The notes: a model not told the origin generated them from the letters alone. DNA of 64,000 bases from Halobacterium zhouii (GCF_021249405.1 NZ_CP089593.1:2046001-2110000), one strand, 5' to 3'; positions 1 through 8,605 are shown, counted from the stretch's first letter. Translations and numbers: made by a program.

Positions 1-1216
1 TGTTTTTCACTGTTACTTCGCCGTTCGCGAGGTCCTGCTCGCCGACGATGACGACCGTCTCCGCGCCGATGCTGTCGGCGTAGTTCATCTGTGCGCCGAA
101 GCTCCGGTCGTTCACGTCGGTCTCCACGACGTGGCCCTCGCTCCGGAGGTCGCGGGCGACGCGCGCGGCCTCCGCCTCGGTGTCGCCGACCTGGAGCACG
201 TAGTAGTCCGTCTCGAGGTCGCCCTCGGGGAGCACGCCGGCGCGCTCCAGCAGGAGGTTCAGGGGCGCGTGGCCGGGCGCGACGCCGACCGCGGGCGTCG
301 GCTGGCCGCCGAAGCTCTCGATGAGGTCGTCGTAGCGCCCGCCGCCGAACACCGAGCGCCCGATGTCGCCGGTGGCGTCGAAGCACTCGAAGACGACGCC
401 GGTGTAGTAGTCGAGGCCCCGCGCGGTCGTCAGCGAGACGTCGCAGTACTGCCGGACGCCGAGGTTCTCGGCGGCGTCGAGCACGTTTCGGAGGTTCTCG
501 ACGGCGTCCGCGACGCGGTCGGTACCCGCGAACTCGACGAGCGCGTCGAGGTCGTCGCCCGCGAGCAGGTCGTCGAACTGTTCGGCCTGCGAGCGCGAGA
601 GGCCCGCCGCCGCGAGGCCGTCGAGATATTCGGGACGCTCGATCTTCTCGCGCTTGTCCACGGTTCGGATGGCGTTCTCGACGTCGACGTCCGCATCGAA
701 GGCTTCGAGCAGGCCGCCGAGGATGTCGCGGTGGCTGACGCGGAACTCGAAGTCCTCGCCCGTCAGTCCGAGGTCGGTGAGGCCGTCCGCGGCGACGGCG
801 AGCACTTCGGCGTCGGCACGCGGGTCACTCGACCCGAAGATGTCCACGTTCGTCTGGTAGAACTCGCGGAAGCGGCCCTGCTGGGGTTCCTCGTAACGCC
901 AGAACGCGCGTGTGGAGTACCACTTGATGGGCTTGGAGAGTTCCTGCTGTTTCGCCACGACCATCCGCGCGACGGTGGGCGTGAGTTCCGGCGTTAGCGC
1001 GACGTCCCGGCCGCCCTGGTCGGTGAAGGAGTAGAGTTCCTCGACGATGCCCTCGCCGGACTTGTCGACGTACATCTCCGTGCGCTCCATCGCGGGCGTC
1101 CCGATTTCTCGGAACCCGTAGCGCCGCGCGGAATCCTCGAGCGCGTCGAACGCCTCTCGGCGTGGCCGCATCTCGCGGGGGTAGAAGTCACGAAATCCCT
1201 TGAGTCGGTCGTACAT
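1..1216 (-). CDS. hisS: histidyl-tRNA synthetase, C-terminal part outside window
   Basis: Class II aminoacyl-tRNA synthetase charging tRNA-His in the cytoplasm. Reading leftwards from the ATG at 1216 the product begins MYDRLKGFRDFYPREMRPRR. It then shows the HisRS core: the TPELTPTVARMV stretch, the motif 2 region with FWRYEEPQQGRFREFYQ, and the histidine-binding ARGLDYYTGVVFE segment. The frame stays open to base 1, where the anticodon-binding domain has begun (DYYVLQVGD, IVGEQDLANGEV). About 405 codons are visible of a family length near 430, so only the extreme C-terminus is missing. It is transcribed divergently from the Cys-rich gene at 1375. Identification is secure; only the far end is unseen. 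Confidence 0.95.
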   Translation of the reverse strand, partial: MYDRLKGFRDFYPREMRPRREAFDALEDSARRYGFREIGTPAMERTEMYVDKSGEGIVEELYSFTDQGGRDVALTPELTPTVARMVVAKQQELSKPIKWYSTRAFWRYEEPQQGRFREFYQTNVDIFGSSDPRADAEVLAVAADGLTDLGLTGEDFEFRVSHRDILGGLLEAFDADVDVENAIRTVDKREKIERPEYLDGLAAAGLSRSQAEQFDDLLAGDDLDALVEFAGTDRVADAVENLRNVLDAAENLGVRQYCDVSLTTARGLDYYTGVVFECFDATGDIGRSVFGGGRYDDLIESFGGQPTPAVGVAPGHAPLNLLLERAGVLPEGDLETDYYVLQVGDTEAEAARVARDLRSEGHVVETDVNDRSFGAQMNYADSIGAETVVIVGEQDLANGEVTVKN

Positions 1217-1374
1217 GCACACTGATTGGCCCGTCCCGCGCTTGAAACCTTCCGTTCCGTGTGACTGCCCGGCAGTCGGCCCGACGACGGGAGACCGACA
1301 CGCCTGTTTCCGGGGGTGAAACCGCACCAAGTGGCCAGAACGCTATTTCGGACGAACGCCGTCACCCTATCCCG

Positions 1375-1722
1375 ATGACACTATCAGAACTCGGGTTGAG
1401 CGATGTCGAGAACGAGTGCATGGACAACTGCTGGGAAGCCGTGCAGGCCTGCGAGTGGTGCGCCGACAAGTGCCTCGACGAGGACATGGACATGTCGCAG
1501 TGCATCCGCCTCTGCCGGGACACGGCCGACCTCGCGAGTGACCACGCGCGATTCATGGCGCGCGACTCCGGCCTGACCGACAAACTCACAGAGGCCACCG
1601 CCGAGGCCGCCGAGGAGTGCGCCGAGGAGTGCCGCCAGCACGACCACGACCACTGCCAGGTCTGTGCCGACGTACTGGAGGACTGCGCCGAGTCCTGCCG
1701 CGAGATGATGCAGTCGGCGTAG
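1375..1722 (+). CDS. Cys-rich four-helix-bundle copper-storage-like protein (Csp/DUF326 type)
   Basis: A 115-residue protein with 13 cysteines arranged as repeated CxxxC or CxxC pairs (ECMDNC, QACEWCADKC, SQCIRLC, EECAEEC, DHCQVC, EDCAESC). This is the pattern of the Csp copper-storage four-helix bundles formerly called DUF326. In characterised bacterial members the cysteines line the core of the bundle and bind many Cu(I) ions. No signal peptide is visible, so it is probably cytosolic (Csp3-like). The ATG at 1375 is preferred over earlier in-frame starts because it begins the conserved TLSELGLSDVE region and leaves the intergenic promoter space free. It stands alone between hisS and the biotin transporter. 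The copper role is inferred from the family, not shown here. Confidence 0.85.
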   Translation: MTLSELGLSDVENECMDNCWEAVQACEWCADKCLDEDMDMSQCIRLCRDTADLASDHARFMARDSGLTDKLTEATAEAAEECAEECRQHDHDHCQVCADVLEDCAESCREMMQSA

Positions 1723-1754
1723 AGCGGTGTCCACGGCCGCTGACTGTGTGATAA

Positions 1755-2462
1755 TCAGACGAGCGCCGACGCCGTGAGCGTGACTCCGACGCCGGTCGCC
1801 AGCCAGTCCATAGGCCGGTACGAGAGGGGTGGTTGCGTCGGATTCCACGCGAAACAGCGAGCGCGAAGCGCCACACTCAGGCGGTCAGCGCGCTCGAACG
1901 CCCGCCGGAGACCGCCGACGGCGACGAGGCGAACGCGCTCGCGGAGCGACCGTTCGCTCCCGAGGCGGGCGTTCACGGCGTTCCGCCGACCCGCCAGGTC
2001 CGACTGGAGCACGGGGAGGAACCGGAACACGAGCGCGACGCCGACACCCGTCGCCTGGCCGAGGCGTCCGGGCAGTAACCACCGCACCGCCGCGCGCGAG
2101 TCGCGAACGGGCGTGCTGTAGACGTACGCCGCCGCCACGAGCAACACGAGGAGCACGCGGTACGAAGCGAGGGCGGCGTGGAACGCGGCGTCCGAGCGAA
2201 TCCACGGCGGCCCGAGTGTGAGTCCCGCCGCGAGCGGTCCGAGCACGAGAAACGGGAGCGCGAGCCAGAACTCCCCGAGCGCGTCGAGTGGTGACGCGCC
2301 TGCGAGCAGTGGCGCGGCGACCGCGAGCGGCGTCAGCGCTGCGAGACCGATGGGGGTGGTGTGTGCGAACGCGGCGACGGCGAATCCGAACTGGAGCGCG
2401 AGTTTCGCGCGCGGGTCGAGGCCGTGCAACGGGGCGTCACCGGGGCGGTACGCGAGCGTCAC
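1755..2462 (-). CDS. bioN: ECF transporter transmembrane (T) component, biotin type
   Basis: Energy-coupling T component of an ECF-type vitamin importer. The 235-residue product is hydrophobic, with several membrane spans (for example LALQFGFAVAAFAH, VLLVLLVAAAYVY), and has the ERADRLSVALRARCF stretch near residue 200. This matches the Ala-Arg-Gly-like coupling helices through which CbiQ/BioN proteins contact the ATPase. It is the last gene of a leftward bioY-bioM-bioN operon, 31 nt after bioM. The start is a GTG at 2462; an in-frame TAG just upstream rules out a longer form. With BioM and BioY it should form the complete biotin uptake system. CbiQ-type cobalt transport is excluded mainly by the adjacent BioY. 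Confidence 0.85.
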   Translation of the reverse strand: MTLAYRPGDAPLHGLDPRAKLALQFGFAVAAFAHTTPIGLAALTPLAVAAPLLAGASPLDALGEFWLALPFLVLGPLAAGLTLGPPWIRSDAAFHAALASYRVLLVLLVAAAYVYSTPVRDSRAAVRWLLPGRLGQATGVGVALVFRFLPVLQSDLAGRRNAVNARLGSERSLRERVRLVAVGGLRRAFERADRLSVALRARCFAWNPTQPPLSYRPMDWLATGVGVTLTASALV

Positions 2463-2493
2463 GGCGCCGGCACCTCGACGCTACGCAGTACGC

Positions 2494-3192
2494 TCACGGC
2501 ACCCGCACCCCCAGGTCGGGCAGTTTCTCGCGCACGTCCTCCGGCGAACCGCGTACCGCCACCTCGCCGTCGCTCAGTGCGACGACGCGGTCCGCAATCT
2601 GCCAAACGTCGCGCAGGTCGTGGGTGACGACGACGAGACTCGTTCCGTCGGCGTGCAGGTCCTGCAGGCGTTCGAGGACGGACTCGCGCGCTGGCCAGTC
2701 GAGGCCGGTGAACGGTTCGTCGAGCACGAGGTGGTCGGGTTGCATGGCCAGCGCGCCCGCGATGGCGACCCGGGCTTGCTCGCCGCCCGACAGTTCGTCG
2801 ATTCGTTCGTCGGCGCGCTCCGCCATGCCCACGTTTTCGAGCGCGTCGGCGACTCGCTCGTTCACGTCGGCTCGCGGGAGGCCGAGGTTCTCCGGACCGA
2901 ACGCGACGTCCGCGCCGACCGTCGCGGAGACGAAGCCGTCGCGTGGGTTCTGGAACACCATCGCCACGCTCGCGCGCGTCGCCACGAGGTCGTCGGCGAC
3001 GGGCGTGTCGTTTACTAGTACGTCGCCGGAATCCGGTTCGAGCAAGCCGTTGAAGTGGCGAACGAGTGTCGTCTTCCCGGAGCCATTCGCGCCCGCGACG
3101 AGCACGCACTCGCCGTCGGGAATCGCGAGGTCGACGCTGTCGAGGGCGGCAGTCTCGCCGTACCGATGTGTCACGCCGCGGAGTTCCAGCAT
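2494..3192 (-). CDS. bioM: ECF transporter ATP-binding subunit, biotin type
   Basis: ABC ATPase of 232 residues that powers biotin uptake with BioN and BioY at the cytoplasmic membrane. All nucleotide-binding motifs are present: Walker A GANGSGKTT near residue 33, the Q-loop FQNPRDGFV, the signature LSGGEQARVAIAGAL, Walker B HLVLDEPFTGLD and the switch histidine in VVVTHDLRD. The ATG at 3192 overlaps the end of bioY by one base, so the two are translationally coupled. The single ATPase gene suggests a homodimer, as in bacterial BioMNY, rather than the EcfA/EcfA' heterodimer of group II ECF systems. Confidence 0.9.
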   Translation of the reverse strand: MLELRGVTHRYGETAALDSVDLAIPDGECVLVAGANGSGKTTLVRHFNGLLEPDSGDVLVNDTPVADDLVATRASVAMVFQNPRDGFVSATVGADVAFGPENLGLPRADVNERVADALENVGMAERADERIDELSGGEQARVAIAGALAMQPDHLVLDEPFTGLDWPARESVLERLQDLHADGTSLVVVTHDLRDVWQIADRVVALSDGEVAVRGSPEDVREKLPDLGVRVP

Positions 3193-3773
3193 CAGGCGGC
3201 GTTGAGTTCGTCGGTGCGCGCGATGCCGACCGCGGCGGCCATCTTGATGGCTTCCGCGGGGATGAACGGAACCGCGTAGAGCATGAACGCGCGGTAGAGG
3301 CCGAGGTTCTGGACGACGGCGGCGCCAACGGTCCCCATCGCGTAGATGACGGCTGTGGCGAGCGTCATTCCGACGACGAGGCGCGCGGGATGTACTTCAC
3401 TCGGGTCGCGGAGGTCGTTCGTGCCGTGAACGACGGCGCCGACGACCGCGGCGGCGACCGGGCACGCCCAGAGGAAGCCGCCAGTGTTGCCAAGGAGTGC
3501 GCCGATGCCGGAGCTACCGCCGAGGAACACTGGTGCACCCGCGGCGCCCGCGACGAGGTAGAGCGAGAGCGACGCGCCACCCCAGACGGGCCCGAGGTAG
3601 ATGCCAGCGAGGAAGACGCCGAGTACCTGCAGCGTGATGCTCGTGGGTGAAATCGGATTGGGGAACGCGACGTACGCGAACGCCCCTGTGAGCGCGGCGA
3701 ACACCGCCGCGCGGGCGAGGTTTTCGACTGTCTCGTCGCCGACGAGGTCGACCGCTTGCGTCTGTGCGCTCAT
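3192..3773 (-). CDS. bioY: biotin-specific substrate-binding membrane protein BioY
   Basis: S component that captures biotin. The 193-residue product has about six membrane spans and the BioY signatures: FPNPISPTSITLQVLGVFLAG (split here at about residues 40-60), the glycine-rich LYLVAGAAGAPVFLGGSSG, and the late PFIPAEAIKMAAAVG helix. The start is placed at the ATG at 3773 (MSAQTQAVD). An upstream in-frame ATG would add an uncharacteristic Arg-rich extension that overlaps the promoter. It is first in the operon bioY-bioM-bioN. The divergent promoter region (3774-3870) is shared with cmi4. No biotin-repressor operator could be recognised by eye. Confidence 0.92.
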   Translation of the reverse strand: MSAQTQAVDLVGDETVENLARAAVFAALTGAFAYVAFPNPISPTSITLQVLGVFLAGIYLGPVWGGASLSLYLVAGAAGAPVFLGGSSGIGALLGNTGGFLWACPVAAAVVGAVVHGTNDLRDPSEVHPARLVVGMTLATAVIYAMGTVGAAVVQNLGLYRAFMLYAVPFIPAEAIKMAAAVGIARTDELNAA

Positions 3774-3870
3774 GCCCCACCGACTCTCGTAAACCCGTTT
3801 CAATTAACCGATTTACGTCGCGGCTGCCGACAGACATTTATCTACTCCCACCGTCACGTTCGCACCATCG

Positions 3871-4470
3871 ATGAACGAGAAAACCGAGGAGCTACGGGAC
3901 ATCTTCGTCAGCGTGACCGACGAGGACACCGTCACCGAATCCCAGGAGGAGGGGCACGGCTCGCTCGCGTCCGAGGCGGAACTCGAATCGCGTCTCGAGT
4001 CCACCGTCGAGGGGATGCGGGAGGACCTCGAGTTCGCCACTGACCGGGGTGACGAGGATCTCGTCACCGTCGTTCGGGAGTTCTACGCCGGCGAGTCGGA
4101 CGCCGACATCGCGACCGAACTCGAGGACGGCGACGCAGAGACGGTCCGACACGCCCGGATGGACCTCCACCTCCTCCGGGACGACGACACCGACGCGCCG
4201 GTCGACCTCGACTCGGTCCAGGAACTCGACGACGAGGGCGCCAACCTCGAGGCGCTCGCGGCCACGCTCGACGTCGAGGAGTCGACCGCACACCGCTACC
4301 GCCGAATCGCGCGCACGAGAGACGAGATACAGCGCGTCAACGACCGCTACCGCGCGGAGTTCGAGAACCTGCTGCGCGACCGCGAACTCTCCGAACGCCT
4401 CACCAGCGAGGTCCACGAGGACGGCCTCGAGGAGGCCACCGAAGGCCAGGAGACCGACGTAGAACTCTAG
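3871..4470 (+). CDS. cmi4: conditioned medium-induced protein 4 homologue
   Basis: A 199-residue acidic protein beginning MNEKTEELRDIFVSVTDEDT. I recognise it as the halobacterial family annotated as conditioned medium-induced protein 4, first noted as induced when cells were exposed to spent medium. The middle (about residues 65-150) contains two helix-turn-helix-like segments (FYAGESDADIATELEDGDAE and LEALAATLDVEESTAHRYRR), so DNA binding or a sigma-like fold is plausible. The C-terminus is helical and charged. It is a single gene divergent from bioY. The molecular function is not established; the family name is from recall and the HTH reading is inference. Confidence 0.75.
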   Translation: MNEKTEELRDIFVSVTDEDTVTESQEEGHGSLASEAELESRLESTVEGMREDLEFATDRGDEDLVTVVREFYAGESDADIATELEDGDAETVRHARMDLHLLRDDDTDAPVDLDSVQELDDEGANLEALAATLDVEESTAHRYRRIARTRDEIQRVNDRYRAEFENLLRDRELSERLTSEVHEDGLEEATEGQETDVEL

Positions 4471-4545
4471 ACGCACTGAGCGCGGCCGAACCGTCTCGAT
4501 TCTCGCTGCGAACGTTCAAATACCAGAGCGGGACCACCCACTCGC

Positions 4546-5193
4546 GTGCCCGACACCATCGCGTTCGGCGAACTCGCCCGCGCGGCGTACTGCCCGCGCC
4601 AACTGTACTACGCGCGCCGCGACGACGCAGACCCGCCGCCCGAGTACGAGCACGCCCGCGACCTCGCGGGGCGGTACGACGACCTCGCGGTCGCCTCGGA
4701 GGCCGCACTCGCCACGTTCGACCTCGCGGTGCCGCCGCCCGAGTTCCGGCGGAACCTCGACGCCAGCCTCGCGAACCACTCGGCGGTCGCGGACCCGGAC
4801 GAGACGGACGCGTTCCTGCAGGGCAAGGACGCCCACGGGCGCGCCGACAAGGTGTTGACCGACCCGTTCGCGGTGAGCGTCGTCACGCACGGCGACCCGC
4901 CCGACCAGGGCGTCTGGGAGCCACAGACCGTCCGGGCCGTGGCCGCCGCGAAGGCGCTGGCGTGGCGCGAACAGACCCCCGTCGAGTGCGCGTTCGTGGA
5001 GTATCCGCGCCACGGCGTCGTCCGCTCGTTCGCGCTGACGACGCGCCGGAAAGCCACGTACAGGCGCGCACTCCGCGCCGCCCGGAGCGTCGACGGGCCG
5101 CCACCCCGGTTACACGACGACGCGAAGTGCGACGCCTGCGAGTACAGCGACGAGTGCGGCACGAGGACGCGAACGCTCCGCTCGCTACTGTAG
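4546..5193 (+). CDS. Cas4-like RecB-family nuclease, not in a CRISPR locus
   Basis: A 215-residue protein starting at GTG 4546. It has the Cas4/DUF83 layout: an N-terminal cysteine in RAAYCPRQLYYARR, a central RecB-like nuclease core (VECAFVEYPRHGVVRSFALT, followed by basic residues RRKATYRRALRAA) and a C-terminal cysteine cluster CDACEYSDECG. The four cysteines normally hold a 4Fe-4S cluster, and the enzyme acts as a 5'-3' exonuclease on DNA. No CRISPR repeats or other cas genes lie in the window, so this is a solo Cas4 homologue of the kind common in haloarchaea, more likely linked to DNA repair than to spacer acquisition. A classic Q-x-x-x-Y motif is not obvious to me. Confidence 0.75.
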   Translation: MPDTIAFGELARAAYCPRQLYYARRDDADPPPEYEHARDLAGRYDDLAVASEAALATFDLAVPPPEFRRNLDASLANHSAVADPDETDAFLQGKDAHGRADKVLTDPFAVSVVTHGDPPDQGVWEPQTVRAVAAAKALAWREQTPVECAFVEYPRHGVVRSFALTTRRKATYRRALRAARSVDGPPPRLHDDAKCDACEYSDECGTRTRTLRSLL

Positions 5194-5229
5194 CGCCTGT
5201 CTCGGCAGGAACTGAGCGGGTCGTGAGGG

Positions 5230-5826
5230 CTACTCGTGCTCCCGTAGCCAGCGTTCGACGGCGGCGGCGTTCGCACCGCGGCGCAGTATCTCACCGGCTT
5301 CCACGTCGACGACGGTGCTCTCGGTGCCCGCCGCCTCGCCGGCGTCGAGCACTGCGTCCACGTTCGCGAGCAACTCGTCGTCTAACTCGGCGGGGTCGGT
5401 GACGCTCGGTCGTCCGCTCACGTTCGCGCTCGTCGCCGTGATGGGCGCGACGCGCTCTAGGAGCGCCAGCGCCACCTCGTGGTCGGGGACGCGCACGCCG
5501 ACGCGCTCACGGCCGCCCGTGAGTTCGTCGGGGACACTCGCGTGCTTCTCGCAGACCACGGTGACCGGGCCGGGCAGGAATTCGGTCATGAACTCGCGCT
5601 CCGTCTCACCGACGCGAACGCACTCGAGTGCGCTGTCGGCGTCCGGGAACGCGAACGAGAGGGGTTTGTCCCGCGACCGCTGTTTCGCCTCGAAGACGCG
5701 CTCGACGGCGTCCGGGTCGAGGGCGTCCGCGCCGAGGCCGTAGACAGTTTCGGTTGGGTAGACCACGAGGCCACCGTCCTCGATGGCGGCCGCGGCGGCG
5801 TCGAGGTCCGCGTCGCTCACGCTCAT
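5230..5826 (-). CDS. YrdC/Sua5-family threonylcarbamoyl-AMP synthase
   Basis: Makes threonylcarbamoyl-AMP from threonine, bicarbonate and ATP for the t6A modification of ANN-decoding tRNAs. The product has 198 residues. The N-terminus contains the diagnostic VVYPTETVYGLGADAL, followed by the basic AKQRSRDKPLSF nucleotide-binding loop. It also has PGPVTVVCEK, the GVRVPDHEVALALL segment and ITATSANVSGRPS. It is a single YrdC domain without the C-terminal Sua5 domain found in longer archaeal homologues. It is convergent with the Cas4-like gene and 37 nt from it. Assignment to the family is firm; whether it is the only such enzyme in this genome cannot be told. Confidence 0.9.
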   Translation of the reverse strand: MSVSDADLDAAAAAIEDGGLVVYPTETVYGLGADALDPDAVERVFEAKQRSRDKPLSFAFPDADSALECVRVGETEREFMTEFLPGPVTVVCEKHASVPDELTGGRERVGVRVPDHEVALALLERVAPITATSANVSGRPSVTDPAELDDELLANVDAVLDAGEAAGTESTVVDVEAGEILRRGANAAAVERWLREHE

Positions 5827-5908
5827 ACGCGGTGGTTGGGCGGGACGCGAAAAAGCGTTGTATGTCTGCGGTGGCGGTTCCGGCGCGGCGGCCGCGCCTG
5901 TGCCGGCG

Positions 5909-6418
5909 CTACAACTCGTCGATGGCCGCCTCGACGTCGTCGTACTCGGGGAACTCGGGCCACTCCTCGGACACCCACGCGTACTCGACTGTGCGGTCTT
6001 CGGCCACGAGGAAGACGGCGGGCCGGGCCTCGCTCACGCCCGCCATCCCGTCGAGGTCGTGCTCGACGCCGTAGGCCTCGGCGACACCGTTCTGCGGGTC
6101 GCTGAACAGCCCCTCGAAGGCCTGGATGCCGCGGTCATCGATGGTCGTGGCGTGCTCGTACGGCGAGGAGACCGAGACGCCCGCGACCTGCACGTCGTCG
6201 GCGACGCCGCGGTCGCGGAGTTCGTTGTAGACGTACGTCGTCGGAAACGCGCCGTCCATCGGCGTGAACACCAGCAGCACGGGGCCCTCGGCGAGCAGGT
6301 CCGACAGCGCGACGTCCTCCCAGTAGTCAGTCGTGACGAGCGGGCGCGTGAACGCCGGGGCCTCCTCGCCCTCCGTGACGTGGTCAGCGTCGGGCAGCGA
6401 AACGACGTCGAAGTCCAT
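5909..6418 (-). CDS. redoxin-fold protein lacking the peroxidatic cysteine
   Basis: A 169-residue thioredoxin-fold protein of the AhpC/TSA (peroxiredoxin) type. The order EGEEAPAF, then LLVFTPMDGAFPTTYVYNELRD, then VAGVSVSSPYEHATT and ARPAVFLVAEDRTV follows peroxiredoxin strands and helices. However, the protein contains no cysteine at all. The position that should hold the TPxCT peroxidatic Cys reads MDGAFPTT. It therefore cannot act as a classical peroxiredoxin. The start codon overlaps the stop of the glutaredoxin-like gene upstream by one base, so both are made from one message. Perhaps it is a structural or regulatory partner of that CxxC protein. Function unknown. Confidence 0.8.
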   Translation of the reverse strand: MDFDVVSLPDADHVTEGEEAPAFTRPLVTTDYWEDVALSDLLAEGPVLLVFTPMDGAFPTTYVYNELRDRGVADDVQVAGVSVSSPYEHATTIDDRGIQAFEGLFSDPQNGVAEAYGVEHDLDGMAGVSEARPAVFLVAEDRTVEYAWVSEEWPEFPEYDDVEAAIDEL

Positions 6419-6711
6419 CAGCTACCACCCTCCCCGTACGTTCGCTCGAGGTACGTCACGATGTTCGCGCTCTCGGCCATCGTTACGCCGGTGTCGTCGT
6501 CGACGATAGCGGGGACGGTCCGCGTACCGACGATCCGGGCGACGGCGTTCCGTTCAGAGTGCAGCGGTTCGACGAACCGGGAGTGGTAGTCGATGCCGAG
6601 TTCGTCGAGTTTGCGGACGACGCGCTCGCAGAACGGACACGCCTGGAGGCGGTAGAGCGTGACGTCGGCGTCGCTGTGCGCCGGTCGGGGCGGTGCTGGT
6701 CCGTCGCTCAT
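6418..6711 (-). CDS. glutaredoxin-like protein with CPFC motif
   Basis: A 97-residue thioredoxin-fold protein, first gene of a two-gene operon. It contains the CPFC redox motif in LYRLQACPFCERVVRKLDELG (residues about 21-40), the cis-proline loop RTVPAIVDDDTG and the end MAESANIVTYLERTYG, which is typical of glutaredoxins and GST N-terminal domains. Haloarchaea use gamma-glutamylcysteine rather than glutathione, so the in vivo reductant is probably that thiol. Start ATG at 6711; the first 15 residues are Pro/Ala-rich and poorly conserved in appearance. It overlaps the Cys-free redoxin downstream by one base, which suggests the two work on the same substrate. Confidence 0.88.
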   Translation of the reverse strand: MSDGPAPPRPAHSDADVTLYRLQACPFCERVVRKLDELGIDYHSRFVEPLHSERNAVARIVGTRTVPAIVDDDTGVTMAESANIVTYLERTYGEGGS

Positions 6712-6819
6712 GTCCGGAAAGTCGGGCGATGCGCGGGTAAACGCTTCGCCCGCGGCGGTCCGTGCGGCCTCTGGGGAGCAAAGTATTAATCCGGGCGCCC
6801 GAAAACGTGGCGTACTGGA

Positions 6820-8205
6820 ATGGGCTTACCGTTGTCTCCGCTCGTAGTGACGGTGTTCGGCGTGGAGTTCAGCACGAACGCCATCGCTGCACTCGGCGCC
6901 GTGGTTATGGTCGGGCTGATGGGCCTGTCGGCGTTCTTCTCCTCCTCGGAAATCGCGATGTTCTCGCTCGCGCGTCACCGCATCGACGCGCTCATCGAGG
7001 AGGGGCAGGCCGGCGCAGAGACCGTCGCCGACCTGAAGAGCGACCCGCACCGCCTGCTAGTCACGATTCTCGTCGGGAACAATCTCGTGAACATCGCGAT
7101 GTCCTCCATCGCGACCGCGCTCGTCGGGATGTACGTCACGAACTCCGGTGTCGCGGTGCTCGTCTCCACACTCGGCGTCACCGCGCTCGTCCTGCTGTTC
7201 GGGGAGAGCGCGCCGAAGTCCTACGCCGTGGAGAACACGGAATCCTGGGCGCTCTCTATCGCCGGGCCGCTGAAGTGGTCCGAGCGCTTGCTCTATCCGC
7301 TGGTCGTCACGTTCGACTACCTGACGCGCGCGGTCAACCGCGTCACGGGCGGTCGAGCGGCCATCGAGACGAGTTACGTCACGCGCTCGGAGATCCAGGA
7401 CATGATCGAGACCGGAGAACGCGAGGGCGTCATCGAGGAGGACGAACGCGAGATGCTCCAGCGCATCTTCCGGTTCAACAACACCATCGCGAAGGAGGTG
7501 ATGACGCCGCGCCTCGACGTGACCGCGGTCTCGACGGAGGCGTCCGTCGAGGAAGCGATCCAGACGTGCACGCAGGCCGGCCACGAGCGCATCCCCGTCT
7601 ACGAGGGCGAACTCGACAACGTCATCGGCGTCGTCAGTCTCGAGGACCTGGTCCGGGAGTACCTCTACGGGGAGTCCGACGACCTCGAACTCGACGACCT
7701 CATCGAGCCGACGCTCCACGTCCCCGAGTCGAAGAACGTCGACGAACTCCTCCAAGAGATGCAGGACGAACGCGTCCAGCTCGTCGTCATCATCGACGAG
7801 TTCGGCACCACGGAGGGTCTGCTCACGGCCGAGGACATCACGGAGGAAATCGTCGGCGAGATACTCGAGGGCGAGGAGGAGCTCCCCATCGACTTCGTGG
7901 AGGAGGACACCGTGCGCGTGCGCGGCGAAGTGAACATCGACGAAGTGAACGAGGCCCTCGAAATCGACCTGCCGGAGGGCGAGGAGTTCGAGACCATCGC
8001 GGGGTTCATCTTCAACCGCGCCGGCCGCCTCGTCGAGGAGGGCGAGTCATTCCGCTACGAGAACGTGGAGTTGACCGTCGAGCGCGTGGAGAACACGCGC
8101 ATCATGGAGGCCCTCGTCACCCGCCTCCCGGAGCCCGACGACCGGGAGACCGGCGGCGAGGACGGGGACGAACCTGAGGACCTCTCGGTCGAGGAAGAGG
8201 GCTGA
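6820..8205 (+). CDS. CNNM/HlyC-CorC family membrane protein with CBS pair
   Basis: A 461-residue integral membrane protein. Residues about 20-200 form the DUF21/CNNM transmembrane domain (VVMVGLMGLSAFFSSSEIAM, LLVTILVGNNLVNIAMSS, VLLFGESAPKSYAVE). Residues about 215-340 carry two CBS motifs, beginning after KEVMTPRLDVTAVS and ending ELLQEMQDERVQLVVIIDEF, followed by GTTEGLLTAEDITEEIVGEI. Residues about 365-440 are the CorC_HlyC domain. CNNM/CorC proteins are associated with Mg2+ (and sometimes Co2+) efflux, with the CBS pair sensing ATP/Mg. An acidic tail follows. The ATG at 6820 is about 35 nt downstream of an AT-rich TATA-like stretch (AAGTATTAAT near 6781). Confidence 0.92.
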   Translation: MGLPLSPLVVTVFGVEFSTNAIAALGAVVMVGLMGLSAFFSSSEIAMFSLARHRIDALIEEGQAGAETVADLKSDPHRLLVTILVGNNLVNIAMSSIATALVGMYVTNSGVAVLVSTLGVTALVLLFGESAPKSYAVENTESWALSIAGPLKWSERLLYPLVVTFDYLTRAVNRVTGGRAAIETSYVTRSEIQDMIETGEREGVIEEDEREMLQRIFRFNNTIAKEVMTPRLDVTAVSTEASVEEAIQTCTQAGHERIPVYEGELDNVIGVVSLEDLVREYLYGESDDLELDDLIEPTLHVPESKNVDELLQEMQDERVQLVVIIDEFGTTEGLLTAEDITEEIVGEILEGEEELPIDFVEEDTVRVRGEVNIDEVNEALEIDLPEGEEFETIAGFIFNRAGRLVEEGESFRYENVELTVERVENTRIMEALVTRLPEPDDRETGGEDGDEPEDLSVEEEG

Positions 8206-8226
8206 CCTGCTGCCCTCAACTGATTC

Positions 8227-8520
8227 TCACGCGAGCAGGACGTACACCGCAGCGGTGGCGACGAACGCGAGCGCGAAGATGACGATCGCTTCGACGCGCC
8301 GGTCGACGTGTTCGGTGCCCCGCGCCACGCTGCCGGGGTTCCGACTGTAGTACGCAGCGAGCGCGACCCCCGCGACGCCGAGTGTGAGGTAGCCGGCGCT
8401 CCCGACGCCGAGACCGTCCGCGAGCAGTCGTTTCGCGCCGCTGCCGGCGTTCCACAACCCGAACAGCGCCCAGAATCCCGCGATGAACTGCGCCCGCGTG
8501 AAGTACCCTGTCTCGCTCAT
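8227..8520 (-). CDS. small three-helix membrane protein, unknown function
   Basis: A 97-residue protein with three likely membrane helices: QFIAGFWALFGLWNAG near residues 9-25, GYLTLGVAGVALAAYY near 45-60, and VIFALAFVATAAVYVLLA at the C-terminus. The start chosen is the ATG at 8520 (MSETGYFTR). A longer, Arg-rich frame in a different phase is a shadow. It is convergent with the CNNM gene, 21 nt from its stop. I do not recognise the family; it resembles many short halobacterial membrane proteins. High GC at third positions and a clean hydrophobic pattern support it as a real gene. Confidence 0.7.
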   Translation of the reverse strand: MSETGYFTRAQFIAGFWALFGLWNAGSGAKRLLADGLGVGSAGYLTLGVAGVALAAYYSRNPGSVARGTEHVDRRVEAIVIFALAFVATAAVYVLLA

Positions 8521-8605
8521 GCCGGGAGTCTCGGACCGACGACAATGAACGTATCGCCGGCGTCGAAGTGGCGGGCAGCGGTGGTCGAACCGCCGCTCCG
8601 AGCCG

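Noticed and set aside
4546..5193. CRISPR locus suggested by the Cas4-like gene.
   Set aside because: No repeat-spacer array and no other cas genes occur in the window; solo Cas4 homologues are common in haloarchaea.
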